Source: Harmothoe impar (Eukaryota; Annelida; Polychaeta; Phyllodocida; Polynoidae). Taken from it: a stretch of DNA of 64,000 nt. Below, in pieces: positions 41,170-52,966 of the stretch. The position numbers and the translations under genes were made by a program. The notes beneath the pieces are model-generated. The model was not told the origin of the DNA, ran no database searches, and was given only the letters and a program-made list of their open reading frames with translations. Within the stretch, counting starts at the first letter, position 1; each line of letters begins with the position of its first letter. The stretch spans positions 67,631,534 through 67,695,533 of the forward strand of contig OX381719.1 of the NCBI GenBank assembly GCA_947462335.1, read 5' to 3'.

Positions 41170-41450
41170 CGACTTTAAGCAAAACTCCGAGTCAATATTA
41201 ATCATAATTCTGCAACTTTAAGCAACTTCAAAGTCAGGGTTTAATAAAATTTCTGCAGCTTTACGCAACTTTTATAACGGCCATTTAGCGAGCCATAAGC
41301 TGCTTAAAGTTGCAGGATACTCTGAGATTTTCCTACTTTAATCGTTGCTGACAACGTAAAGATGCTTAAAGTTGCTTTAAGTTAATGTCAGACATTAAGC
41401 AAGATTGAGCAATGCGTAAAGCTGTCAAAACAAGAAGACTTATGCAGTGC
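41170..41450 (+). repeat. AAGTTGCTTAAAG repeat, copy B
   Basis: Direct-orientation relative of 16500-16790, sharing GTTGCAGGATACTC and AAGCAACTTTAAG-type words. Confidence 0.6.
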
Positions 41451-41457
41451 CTCCCAT

Positions 41458-42771
41458 TTGATTTTACATTTGAGACCCGACGATTGTGTTCCAGTAAGTG
41501 TTGGGGAGTCTCAATGTCTACCAGAAGCAAACTGAACAGCTGATCGGTTGCGACAGCAGACATAAGTTCACGTTCCGACTATCCTCCTTGAGCTTGTTGA
41601 CTTTCCAGTGAGACTTAGAGTTTAAAACTTTTGGGTCTTTTTCTCGCATGCTCCGCCATTCACACTCCCACACCTCAATCAGGGTGTAACCTAGATTTTT
41701 CAGATACAAATGTGCTCTCTTTGTTCTCGAGAGTCTGCGCTCTCTCTCCTCGGAGCAGGGGTATCGGTGTGGCGATATGCAAGTGTGAGCATGGAACCAG
41801 CACCCATGGAACTGAAAGACGGTTTGGGAACCCGGGTGAAAGCCGTCAACACGCTCGCGTCGGGAGCCTAATGCAACATCACCACCATTGAACGCATGAA
41901 GCAATTTTACTGAGTGGGTGTGTTTTACGTAGTGTAACCACTGCAAAGCCACTCTCAAATGTTTTTAACGAAAAGACATGCTAGGTCGACTGACCGGAAG
42001 CCCGAGCCTTAAAGAACGCCTCTAAATCGAACGTCATCTTGTAAGGGTAGATTTTTAGACCGGCCTTCGGGGGGAAGATGGCCCCTTCCGCCAACTCATC
42101 AAACACATACTTTGTATTCTGGTAAATGCTCCTTTGTAGTCGAGCCTGACCTGTGTTCAGGGGGAGAGTTAACTAGTGTGATGAGCCAGAAGGAACTTGG
42201 TGCCGAACGCCGCTTTGCAAGAGGGGCACTCATGGATGCCGGCGTATGCCTTGAAGTCTGTTATGAGAGAAACTTTACGTTGCCGTGTGTGACCAACACG
42301 ACAGATGGGGGTCGGATCAGTGAAACCGGTGTTTTACGACCCACCGCTCTCCTTGCGTCTCGCTTGTAGACTGCAAACAGGACCTCGCATGTTGAAAAAT
42401 GACTGAGGTGCACACCTTGGAAGAGGCGAGGAACCGCGGTAGGGTCGTATTTTTTTAAGTAGCTTCACACACCTGGCTTGAGTGAAAGTGAAAGGCTATA
42501 CATCTGAATACACATAGGTGATCTTTGCGAGGGAAATTGCGCAAACCAACATTTTTCTTCAGACACACACCCTTTCCACCTTTTGGAAACTCCACAGGTC
42601 CTCTGTAAATACACACATTCAGGTTAGTGGGAAAAAACACCTTCCACTTTGTGTCCGAGTTGGAAAGCTCTTTAACCTCCTCAGAGGTGACACAGTTCTT
42701 CATGTAGGATAGCAGGTTCTCCCCCAACGATTCAGAGTTGCTCCCTGTGGCGAGAGGGTCTAAGAAACAAG
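41458..42771 (-). pseudogene. Polinton DNA polymerase remnant, N-half only
   Basis: Broken frames match the E2 polymerase. 42727-42455 has FPTNLNVCIYRGPV and the DHLCVFRCIAFH block. The middle is unreadable in one frame. 41958-41518 has VFQFHGCWFHAH and VWECEW. Similarity ends near 41460 around VDIETPQHL. More diverged than E1 and E2. The 5' LTR of gypsy 2 begins exactly at its other edge, so gypsy 2 jumped into this polymerase gene. Many stops; dead. Confidence 0.8.
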
Positions 42772-43099
42772 TGTAGGGGCTCAGGTTAGGCAGGGTTTAT
42801 ATGACGGGTTCTGTTGGATGCTGTGTTGCGAACTCCGTCAGAACCCTTCAGCCCGACAGCAGGTGGCAGCATCTGCTTCGGGCTTGGGGTATGGACAGAG
42901 GTCACTATAGGCTTCCGGTCTGCGTGTGCGGGCGCAGGCTGTTCCGAACTCTATAGGGATTTCGCACTGCTAGAGCTTTGCCTGCCTGAATAAACCTATT
43001 GATTCGCAACCTGTAACACTTGATCTTAACTGTGTCGGCTTTATTCCTTTACTTAATACTATAACAATACTATAGAGGACCAAAGTATCGTTTATTACA
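42772..43099 (+). repeat. Gypsy 2 5' LTR, 328 bp, promoter segment deleted
   Basis: Starts TGTAGGGGCTCAGG, ends TTTATTACA. Compared with gypsy 1 it lacks about 105 bases after GCGCAGGCTG, the segment that holds the TATATATA box, and rejoins at TTCCGAACTCTATAGGG. Confidence 0.88.
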
Positions 43100-43115
43100 C
43101 TGGTGCCGTGACCAG
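43100..43115 (+). promoter_or_regulatory. Primer-binding-site candidate (TGGTGCCGTGACC)
   Basis: CTGGTGCCGTGACCAG follows the LTR directly and is identical in gypsy 1. The tRNA used is not identified. Confidence 0.6.
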
Positions 43116-43202
43116 TTCTGAGTGAGAAGCAGGTTAGCCTGTGCGAAGCACAGACCTAGTGCTCTGGCCCGAGCAGCGAGGTCTTCGCATGAGGCATTAG
43201 CC

Positions 43203-43205
43203 TTA
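43203..43205. repeat. TTA target duplication of fold-back element, left
   Basis: TTA here and at 49549-49551 flank TAGACC...GGTCTA. The uninterrupted site in gypsy 1 reads CCTTATCACCGG, as expected for one copy of TTA. Confidence 0.65.
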
Positions 43206-44170
43206 TAGACCACAATGCACAACCCCAAAATATGAAGTTGAACTCATCATGTTTTTAGACTAAGATATTATGTTTTTTTCTTATAGTACATGACTTCCTC
43301 TCTTCCCAAAAAAAAGTTCCAGACGGGGTACGGCCTCGTTTGGGCGTAACGGCCGTTTCCATGGCAACCGCCTTAAAATTGTATATATGCCTGTAAAAAG
43401 TGCACTTTGACTTTCCATATGTCAATTTGAAGTTTACCTTCCCCCCCCTAAATCAATGATGAGCTTTTCACTGGTGTCACTATTGGGTTGCTAGGGAAAG
43501 TAGTTGTCTAGCAACGGGCATTCTAAATGAGAATTCCCTAGAAACCAGAGCAAATATCAACCAAATAGATATTCTACCCATACCTACTCCATCTAAATTG
43601 ACCTCTAAGGGAAAATGGTGATATTTCCTTGTTGCTATGGTCCATGGTTACCTGGCAAAAGCATATATCTACCTAGCAACCAGCGTTAACTACCAATTTA
43701 GCTGTAAAAAGTATATATCGGCTTGTCATAAGACATTTTAAAGTGCACCTACCCCCCCTAAATCAACATTAAGGTTTCCAATGGCATCGCTTTTCTGTTG
43801 CTATGGTCTGTGGTTGCCTAGCAACAGACATTCTATGTCAAAATACCCTAGAAACCATAAGAAATATCCATCTTAGAGGTTATCAACCAGTACCTATTTC
43901 ATTTAAATTGACCCCCAAGTAAAAGCTATGATATATTCATTTTACTATTGTCCATGGTTGCCTAGCAACAGTAGCTATGTGCCTAGCAACCAAGGAGAAA
44001 TGAGTTATTTCACCAGAATTGATGCTATTTACCCTCATTCCTGCTGTCTGACAGTATCTAAGGGGTAGCTGAGGTTGTTCTGCCATATCTAGGCAGTATG
44101 TGAGGCTGGCTTGGCATATCAAGCAGGTTGTCTGACAATGTCGACCAAGGATTAAAGGGTTCCAGGCTGT
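43206..44170 (+). repeat. Fold-back left arm with X-box-like motifs
   Basis: It contains repeated GTTGCTAGG, CCTAGCAACC and GTTGCCTAGCAAC (43813-43825), similar to the RFX X-box, and TAAATCAA with CCCCCCCTAAATC stretches. Mirrored in the right arm. Confidence 0.8.
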
Positions 44171-44229
44171 ACCCACAGAGTAGCTGTTATGCCTGGCAAT
44201 ATATAGAGGATCACTGAGATGATCTGACT

Positions 44230-44375
44230 AAATTTATTTGATATGCAACCTGCCCGTGTATAAGCCTGGGCAAAGGGTGACCTAATGTTGTATAAGCCTG
44301 CCCTATGTATAAGATTGGGCAAAGGGTGACCTAGTGTTGTATAAGCCAGGCCCCCTGTATAAGCCTGGGGCTGCG
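44230..44375 (+). repeat. ~55-bp repeat TGTATAAGCCTGGGCAAAGG
   Basis: Three units with TATAAGCCTGGGCAAAGGGT and GACCTAGTGTTG. 44376-44883 holds no gene. Confidence 0.75.
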
Positions 44376-44883
44376 ATGTCCGTTCAATAAAAATCTCATT
44401 TTAGGCCAAAATTCAAATACTACTAGGGATATTCACATAATTCTTTCGGCCCTCGAATCCTATTGATCTCTTCTATGTCCACAACCATCAAACGAGGTAT
44501 AATGATTAAATTGGTAAGTGAATTATTAGGAAAAATCAAATAAATTTGTCTGAATAGTAGTGTATAATTCTGTGAATTTCGAGAAGGTGCCAGGATGTTT
44601 CTTCAGGTATTTAAAAATAACCATGCTTAGTGTGTAAGCCTGATCAATTTGCCACTTAGTACTTGTATAAGCCAAGGCATACGAGGAAATATGGTATCTA
44701 ACAAGGAGAAATGAGATACTTTTCCAGAACAGATCATATACCCTTTGAATACCACTATCCAGCAGCACCTAACATTGTATATGGGATGTACATATCTGAA
44801 ATGTTGCCTGATAATATGAAGTAGGTATTAAAGGCTTGATGACTGTACCTGATGTGTAACTGTTGAACGGTATCTAGGAGGAT

Positions 44884-45150
44884 ATATGTGATGTGTTTTC
44901 ACAAAACCAGTTGGAAGATGCACATCGTAAACCAAAGATAATCAGGGTATTAGGTCGGAAATTTTGGTTTTTATCAATTTACGTATATCAGTGTTTTTTT
45001 TGTTTAAAAAAAATAAATTTACTTTACTATAGTAAAATCATTGATGCAAGGAAATTAGAAGAGATGATGATGTAGTCTCTATGAGAGCACTATGATCCTG
45101 AAATCCATTTTTGCGACTTCAGACTGGTTTTGTGAAAACACATCACATAT
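44884..45150. mobile_element. MITE with 28-bp terminal inverted repeats
   Basis: ATATGTGATGTGTTTTCACA continuing to CCAGT at 44884-44911 is perfectly inverted at 45123-45150. The interior is AT-rich and non-coding. 45151-45916 shows no gene. Confidence 0.85.
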
Positions 45151-45916
45151 GAAGTTGTTTAACTGTGTCTAGCTTAACTGTATTTAATTATATCAAGGTG
45201 TACCTAGAAGGTGTTGGATTTTGTCTGATTTTGTCTGATATTGTATGAAGTTGTTTGACAGTAACTAGGGGCACCTGAGGCTTCTTAAAATATAAAATGT
45301 CAAGGTATGTAGGGTTAGCCAAGAATATCTAGGTACTACCTATTGAAGTCGAACATATGTATGCTACAAAAGGGCACTTAACTTCCAAACTCAATTTTGG
45401 CTTTAATAAGGGTCACAGCAGCATGCGAAGTTTGATAGAGTATGCAGGCCTAATATTGATAGTTGATGTTTCTTCAGATATTGCAATGCCTCATGCCAGG
45501 CTTATAGTTTTAAATAACTAACTGGCTAGTCTTAGATATATTATTGGGAGAATATTTTACCCTCCCGTTATCAATTCGAAGGTTTCTGATGGCATAATAT
45601 TTGAGGCAATGGAGAGTGTTTGCCTAGCAACCGACATCCTACAATTCTCTAGAAACCAGAAGAAACATCAGTCATACAGGTAATCAACCTCAGCCAGGGC
45701 ACAATTTTACCCCCAAGCCCCACTCCACCCCCCCATCATGACCAGGAACCCATCAATTATTGCCCTTCTTCCTTAAGAACTTAAGATTTTCACCTCATTC
45801 AATTCTTTTTTCTCCATTTTTCTACTTTATCAACTATAAACTATGCTTCATCGGCATAAGAGGTATAGCAAAGTCTCATCTATTTTTTACCAGCTAAATC
45901 ACCAGTTTACCGCTTA

Positions 45917-46268
45917 CAGTAAAACCTCTCCTATAAGTTACCCTCACTTATGGGTTGAATTGGAATTTTGAGGAAAAAATTGACCAAATACCTCAAATAC
46001 AAAATACATTGAACTTTTGAAAAACCTCACTTTAAGTCAAATTGGAGTTTGAGATTTTTTGGGGGAATAGACCCCACCCCAGACCCCCCTAAAACATGTT
46101 ATCCCAGGCCAATTTGAGTATTATTTATGACATTTTGTCCTTATTACAATGACCCCCTACTTGTAGAGAAACAAGTAGGTCTTGTAGGGAGAAAGAATCC
46201 TCAAAAAAGGTGTATTTTACAGTATATAGATTTGAATAAAAATTTACATTACAAGCGAGGTTTTACTG
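45917..46268. mobile_element. Tc1/mariner-like MITE (CAGTAAAACCTC ends, TA duplication)
   Basis: CAGTAAAACCTC at the left, GAGGTTTTACTG at the right, and TA on both sides (45915-45916, 46269-46270). 352 bases, no transposase. 46269-46630 shows no gene. Confidence 0.8.
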
Positions 46269-46630
46269 TACTCATATTACTACTTCATTATATTTGAACT
46301 AATCACTAATAGAAAAACCAATGAAGCAATCATTATTGGTGTGGTCCATTGTAGCATAGCCATCATATTCACTCTTTTCAGATCAGATGAGGTGGTGTAA
46401 AAGAGGTTTTCCTTCAACGACCTTTCTCCTGTGAAAGATATCCTCTCAGCCACTCATGAAACCTTTACTCCCATTGGATTCTCCTTGGGTTAGTGGGGAC
46501 CTTCATGATGGGGGCATGAAGCAGTAAAATGACTTCATTGGGAGCCTTCCGTAATGCCGATGGACATACCAGAATTGTAAAAGGCAACAAAACTTGAGGC
46601 GTTACTTGGTAAACTGCTGTTTACGTAACC

Positions 46631-46831
46631 ACTGTAAAACCTTGTGTATAAGCCTAACTCGCAAATAAGCTGCACCTAGAGTTTGGGCTGAGCTATCTGA
46701 TTATGGTAACTTTAATACTCCGCCATAAACTTGCATATAAGCCACACCCTGACCCTGGGCCGATCCTATAAGCCACACTGGCGATCTAACCTGTGTACTA
46801 GCCATGGCTTATACGTAAGGTTTTACAGTAA
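46631..46831. mobile_element. Second mariner-like MITE (ACTGTAAAACCTT ends)
   Basis: ACTGTAAAACCTTGTGTATAAGCC-like start (first 13 bases exact) and the inverse GGCTTATACGTAAGGTTTTACAGT-like end. The interior has TATAAGCC words like those at 44230. Confidence 0.7.
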
Positions 46832-46978
46832 TAAAGCTATTGGCAGTTACTGCCCACATACATTTGCAGGCCCGGCCTAGTCGTCTACCTTGTGATCTCT
46901 CCTCAGTGAATTGGTCTGAGATATCAAAGTGTTGGTGGTGTTAGGGGGCCCTCAGCTAACCTTGGCTATATTTCAGGA

Positions 46979-47720
46979 GCAGTTGGGCCGATGTTCAGCT
47001 TTCTGTGCACCTGAGATACACTTCCAGTAGTCTACCTCAGATACACAACAATCTGACCAATCAGGAGCCAGCACCTGATGCAGCAGATGCATCTGCTGCT
47101 TCCCAAGATGGCTGACCGGAAGTGTATCTGGGATACACTAGGGGAGGAACTGTATCTGGGATACACTAGAAGAAAGAAGTGTATCTCAGATACACAAGAG
47201 GACAGAAGTGTATCTGGGATACACTAGAGGATGAGAGTATCAAATTCTTTATTGATGGCTCATAACATAACGTAAATACATATTGCCATGATCTACCCAT
47301 GATCGTACAGTACTAGGTAGACAACACATAAAATGATCACCTTTTGTTTCAGGACTCCACTACCCTCTTAGTATATCAGATACATATCAGTCTGTGTATT
47401 CTTAATGAGTATATCCCAGATACACTATTGTCCTCTAGTGTATCCCAGATACACTTCTTTCCCCTCGTGTACATGTGTATCTGGGATATACTTCAGTCTC
47501 CAAGTGTATCCCAGATACACTCCATCCCCTAGTGTATCCCAGATACACTTCCTCTCCATGTGTATCCCAGATACACTTCCAGGCCAGCCACCTTGGAAAG
47601 CAGCAGATGCATCTGCTGCAGCAGCTGCCAGCTTCCTATTGGTCAGTTTCTTCTGTATCTCAGATACACTTCTACAAGTGTATCTCAGATGAACATAAAG
47701 CTGAACATCGGCCCCACTGC
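46979..47720. mobile_element. Mutator-like MITE with 9-bp duplication and palindrome array
   Basis: Starts GCAGTTGGGCCGATGTTCAG, ends with the inverse ...ATCGGCCCCACTGC. ATTTCAGGA at 46970-46978 and 47721-47729 is the target duplication, a size typical of Mutator-like elements. Both arms carry GTGTATCTGGGATACAC-type palindromes (ten or more). A non-palindromic centre is at about 47240-47400. No coding capacity. Confidence 0.85.
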
Positions 47721-47729
47721 ATTTCAGGA

Positions 47730-48400
47730 GCTTATATGAGGTGGTACAGTACTAACTTGCATTATCCACTGCCCCGCCTCCCCAATCTATGGACCTTTCC
47801 CACCTATCCACTGGTCCTCCTCCTGTATCCAAGGCTGCTACTACTGTATCCACAGACCCTCATCATCTGTTCACAGCCTGTTCTAACCTATTGTTGGCTC
47901 CACACGGCTCCACCTCACATATCCTAAGATCCTCCTAACGGATCCCAGGACCCTGCTAACCTATCCACAGCCTGCCTATTCTATCCTAGGACCCTCCTAA
48001 CCTATGTACGGCCCCTCCTAACCCATCCCAGTACCCTCCTTATCTAATCACGGCCAGCCTTATCTATCCTAGGACCCTCCTAACCTATCCTTGACCCCTC
48101 CTCACCTATCCACTGGCCCTACTCCTATATCCACGGCTCATCTGAAATCTATCCTAGTACCCTCTTCGAAAATCCACTGTCATCTCTCCTATGACGTGGG
48201 CCCCTCCTTATCTAGACCCCCCCTGCCATCATATATCCTAGGACCCCTCATTTATCCAAGGCCCCTCCTAACCTATCCTCCTCTGCTATCCATGGTCAAG
48301 TCTGGTAAGATAAGGCATTTCTCCTGGGTGCCTAGGCAACTATAGGCTGTTGCTAGGAAACTATTGATACAAATTATACGTCACTAATATACTGCCAGCC
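47730..48400 (+). repeat. CCTCCTAACCTATCC-type repeat, no gene
   Basis: Irregular tandem words CCTAGGACCCTCCTAACCTA with TATCCACGGC. Pyrimidine-rich frames across it are artefacts. Confidence 0.65.
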
Positions 48401-48589
48401 AACCTCAGCTATCCTTAAGATACAGCCTAGTAATGTGACATACCCTAAAGATATAGCCAGATTGTCTCAGTTACCCTCTAGGTACATCAGCCACTTCTTA
48501 GGTTCAGGTAGGTAGCCTTTAATACTTCTTTGACATTGCCAAGCAAGCCTCACATGTTGGCTAGGTACTGCCAAACAATCTGGTAGCCT

Positions 48590-49548
48590 TTAATCCTTGG
48601 TTGACATTGTCAGACAACCTGTTAGATATGCCAAGCAAACCTCACATACTGCCTAGATATGGCAAAACAACCTCAGCTACCCCTTAGATACTGTCAGACA
48701 GCAGGAATGAGGGTAAATAGCATCAATTCTGGTGAAATAACTCATTTCTCCTTGGTTGCTAGGCACATAGCTACTGTTGCTAGGCAACCATGGACAATAG
48801 TAAAATGAATATATCATAGCTTTTACTTATGGGTCGATTTAAATGAAATAGGTACTGGTTGAATTCCTCTAGGATGGATATTTCTTATGGTTTCTAAGGT
48901 AATTTGACATAGAATGTCTGTTGCTAGGCAACCACAGACCATAGCAACAGAAAAGCGATGCCATCAGAAACTTTAGAGTTGATTTAGGTGGGATAGGTGC
49001 ACTTTAAAATGTCTTATGACAAGCCAATATATACTTTTTACAGCTAAATTGGTAGTTAACGCTGGTTGCTAGGTAGGTATATGCTGTTGCTAGGTAACCA
49101 TGGACCATAGCAACAAGGAAATATCACCATTTTCCCTTAGAGGTCAATTTAGATGGAGTAGGTATGGGTAGAATATCTATTTGGTTGATATTTGCTCTGG
49201 TTTCTAGGGAATTCTCATTTAGAATGCCCGTTGCTAGGCAACCACTTTCCCTAGCAACCCAATAGTGACACCAGTGAAAAGCTCATCATTGATTTAGGGG
49301 GGGTAGGTAAACTTCAAATTGACCTATGGAAAGTCAAAGTGCACTTTTTACAGGCATATATACAATTTTGAGGCGGTTGCCATGGAAACGGCCGTTACGC
49401 CCAAACGAGGCCGTACCCCGTCTGGAACTTTTTTTTGGGAAGAGAGGAAGTCCTGTACTATAAGAAAAAAATATAATATCTTAGTCAGAAAAGATGATGA
49501 GTACTACCTTTTTTCTAGGCCTCTTTTGAGGTAGCGCATTGCGGTCTA
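48590..49548 (-). repeat. Fold-back right arm
   Basis: Inverse of 43206-44170, with GTTGCTAGGCAACC at several points and GGCGGTTGCCATGGAAACGG near the outer end. Confidence 0.82.
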
Positions 49549-49551
49549 TTA
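49549..49551. repeat. TTA target duplication of fold-back element, right
   Basis: See 43203-43205. Confidence 0.65.
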
Positions 49552-51984
49552 TCCTCGGAGGGGTCATGTGCCATCAAAGAGGCAGATACCCCAACACAAA
49601 GCGCGGATGTTCTACAAGGAACAGTCGAGATAATGAGTTGCTCATTAGAAGAAATGAATCTGTCGATGTTTAACGTCAGCGGATCACTAGCAGCCGCTCC
49701 AACACCCCGGAGGTATGGCAATCCATGGGAGAAGCCAGGGTGCAGGAACGCCTGCAGGTAGCCCAAAGAAAATTGCTGACCATTCAAGCAAGGTCAATGG
49801 AATGGACAGACAATTTGATTGCTTTGGAGGGTGCAATCACCCACCGAACTTCCAAAATCAAGGAAAAGGATGCAAGGCTGTCAACCTTGCTTGAAGAGAA
49901 TGAAAGGCTTGCACAGTCCCAGGGCACCATGGTAGCCAAAACGGAGGGATTGCGTTCCGAACTCCTTCGAGATACGGAACACCTAAACGAGACACATCAT
50001 AGTTTGAGCACGGAGTGTGATATATTAAGAACCAAGAAAACTGCTATACAGGCATTTTTGTTGGAAGCACGACAGAGTCTGCAGGACAGAAGCACCTCTT
50101 TCGCTTCAGCAGACAATGGGAGCCTGCCGGGTGGCCATTTCATGAGTTTTCTAGACACTCCGAACCTGCCAGGTGGGCGCGGAGTGACTATAGAACCGGC
50201 TTTGTCAGCCTCAACGCCAGGTCGACCACTTAGATTCGGCAAAGCAAGGGGTAGAGGGATGGCTAGTGAATACTCTCCGAGGGTGGGTATGACTGGCATG
50301 TGTCCAATCCCAAAGGAGATAGTTCCGGTGGCAACGGGGACTGCTACTTCGGAGAGACTGAAACCGTTGTTGAAATGGGTAATTACCCAACAAGAGAAGT
50401 TGCATAAGGAGGAGCAACGACTCGACGCTGAACGCCAGAAAAGGCATCCGTTCAGGAGGCGGCGGCCAAGAGCTACCTAACCCCTGGAAGCCTGTGCGAT
50501 TGGCATGCTTGTCAAGCAGACAAGATGTTTCAGGAGCAGAGAGCCCTGGAAACCGAGAGAAGGCAGGTGTTCCGCCAGCAGGAAGCTGTTCTGGAACAGC
50601 AAAATAAATGTATGCGAGAAAACGCTGTGATGGCTGAGGAGCTAGCAGAGCAGGAGGCGGCAGTATTGAGAGCCCGGAAGGAGGGACTGAAGACTGCCGG
50701 CGAGGCTGCTAAGGCCAAGCTGGAGCAAGCCCAACAAGAACAGGAGGCAAAGAGACAAGCCAGTACATGACAGATCTGGAAAAGAATTGGTGCTTCAGTC
50801 AAGGTATTGACCCCATGAAGGATCTGGTGGCGTATGGTACTTACCAAACCTATCTAGAAATACAGAAAGACATACCGAAACCGGGGGAGACTCCGGGGAC
50901 GAAAAGTCTGAAGAAGGCTCCGAGGTGGTCAATTCTGAGTTCGGAGTTGCAGGAGTTGTACGATACTAACCCCGCTATCGCAGGGGTAGGGTTGCACAAC
51001 ATAGGTGTGGAACAGGACGCCTCAACGGAAATCTCCAAATGCTTGTCGATCACCTCCAAGATTAGGGGATCGTCCAACGCAGCCCGGCAGATCACTAGTG
51101 TACCTAGTCTGTACTGGCAGAGAAACTCTTGGGAAGAATGGCTAGGAGCCACTGTTGAAGATATCAACCTCAGTGGTTGGGATCAACAAGATGCTATTCT
51201 TTATATCTGTAAGGGATTGCGCTTGGGAGACGGCTTGATGGCAGTTGAACAGTGGAAAGAGGAATGCGGGGCGCAGGGTTCTTTCAAACAGCTGGTTGAG
51301 ATCTGTACGGTATTGTTTGGGGGCTCCGCCTGGATGGATCCGATGGTCGCTTTCAAGAAGCAGGTGCAAGGCAAGAACGAGGCTCCGAGGTTTTCAGACT
51401 TGCACTGATGAGACTCCTGAAGAAGGTACATCCTACTTCACGGATACATGATGCCTTATTTTCTAAGGAATTATTCTCTCAATTCGTCGCCGGATTTAGA
51501 GACCCCGACATACAACAAACAGTGTATGACACGTGGAGGGCGGATACGTCGCTGGATGACCTTTTTAAGGCCATCATTATACACACCCTCAAAAAGTCGC
51601 TGCTGGGAGACCTCCGCCATCATAGAGCGTTCTCGGGAGTAGTCTGAAGGTGAGAGCAGCAAGGAGGAGGCGACGGCTTTTGCGGCTCAGTTTAAGAGGA
51701 GTCAGAAACCCTCTAAACCACCGTGGAAGAATAAGAAGTTGGAGGGGGGTGGAGACCCTTCTCCGAAGAAGGAATCGTTGGAGAAAAAGGCTCCGGTGAT
51801 GGATGCCGCTTTCTTCACGGCACTGTTTGAGAAGATGACGACTACCATTCAGGGGGCTACACAGCCCAACAGGAGGAAGATCAACTGGAGGACCGCCAAG
51901 TGCTATAGATGCTTGGAGATCGGTCATTTTGCTGCGGAGTGTACGGCTCCGAGTCCAAAAGTTCCCAGAAAGGAGGGAAGCTAG
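49552..51984 (+). pseudogene. Gypsy 2 gag
   Basis: Same domain order as gypsy 1 gag. The leader has SCSLEEMNLSMF, then a coiled coil (from 49725), an Arg-rich linker, a second coiled coil (50525-50770, shifted frame), the capsid-like part (50767-51647, with a one-base slip at about 51408) and the zinc knuckle CYRCLEIGHFAAEC. Stop at 51982-51984. It is open at the positions of two gypsy 1 stops but has at least four of its own frameshifts. Confidence 0.85.
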
Positions 51985-52643
51985 AGGGGGTGGTCCGAGC
52001 TGGCGAGCGGACGGCCCCTGGTGATGAAGTACGCCAACCTACCAGAGAGGTAGAGCCTAGTGGAGTTCTAAGGACAGAAAGGGAACCAGGGATGGCTTTG
52101 AACTTAGGAAGTTCGGATGCTGGCCCAGTTAACATCCCAGTCCAACAGTTGCCCGGCAATGAGGCAGGGAGGCCCATTGCGGACGGGGACGAGAAAGTCG
52201 CGGCTGTCACTGACATCGTTTGGGTAGGGAGTACCCAGCTTTCCCCGGATCATCCATGTTTCAACCATTTGAAGAAACATGGCTTCGATTTGGCTGCTCC
52301 GAAGGACTTTAAATGCTTCACTGTAAACCCGTCTCCACTGGGGGGGCAATGGTGGTATGTGTCTGTTACTGTGGCAGGTACGGCAGGCGAGTTTTTAGTA
52401 GATACGGGAGCGAGCCACTCCTTTATCTCCTCAAACTTCTTTGCTCTTATGCCGGGTAGTCGTGGTAACTTCAAAAAGAAGGTAAGCGACTGTTCAGCCG
52501 ATGGGTCAAGTATGCTTATGGGCGCGCGTTCATACCGCTCCGGATTGGAGGGAAGGAGTATGTGGCTTCTCCCACCATCGGGGAAATTGCTGATGACAGT
52601 ATACTGGGGTTGGACTTTGCGGCGTTATATGGCACGGTCCTGA
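51960..52643 (+). pseudogene. Gypsy 2 protease
   Basis: Pol lies in the -1 frame relative to gag and overlaps its end. Active site FLVDTGASHSFIS is kept. A frameshift near 52520 moves the end (ILGLDFAALYG) to the frame that runs on from 52562. Confidence 0.82.
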
Positions 52644-52966
52644 ATCCTGGTACAGGGGTACTCCAGATAGAGCACCCGTACCGTGCGGTGGAGCAGTGTG
52701 TGCTCCGACAGGTGTCAACAGTGGCAACGGTGGTCCAAACTGTGAAAATTCCTCCCGGAAAGACGTGTGACCTGCTGGTCCGAAGCAAGGGGCTTAGGAG
52801 AGAGGAAGAAGCAGTTGTGGAGCCGGATGTGGCCATGTTGGGAAGTATTGGTCTGGTGGGCATGAACACCCTAGCCGGTGATGGTGCTTTGACCGGGGTG
52901 CCGGTTTCTAACCCTGGGTTAGAGGCTAAGTATCTGAAAAAGGATACTGTGTTGGGGGAGGTGTTC
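52562..52966 (+). pseudogene. Gypsy 2 protease end and protease-RT linker
   Basis: Contains ILGLDFAALYG, the VLRQVSTVATVVQTVKIPPG linker and KKDTVLGEVF, where the 332-bp insert interrupts it. Confidence 0.75.

Larger units (their letters stand above)
43206..49548. mobile_element. 6.3-kb fold-back transposon with ~950-bp inverted arms
   Basis: Arms of about 950 bases (43206 to about 44170, and about 48590 to 49548) are inverted copies starting TAGACCACAATGC and ending GCATTGCGGTCTA. They are well conserved (GGCCGTTTCCATGGCAACCG in both). The interior, about 4.4 kb, has no transposase-like frame; it holds nested MITEs and tandem repeats. A 3-bp TTA duplication fits PIF/Harbinger-type insertion, but the family is uncertain. 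Confidence 0.85.

Noticed and set aside
42112..42369. 85-residue plus-strand frame in the polymerase remnant
   Set aside because: Antisense shadow of the degraded minus-strand polymerase.
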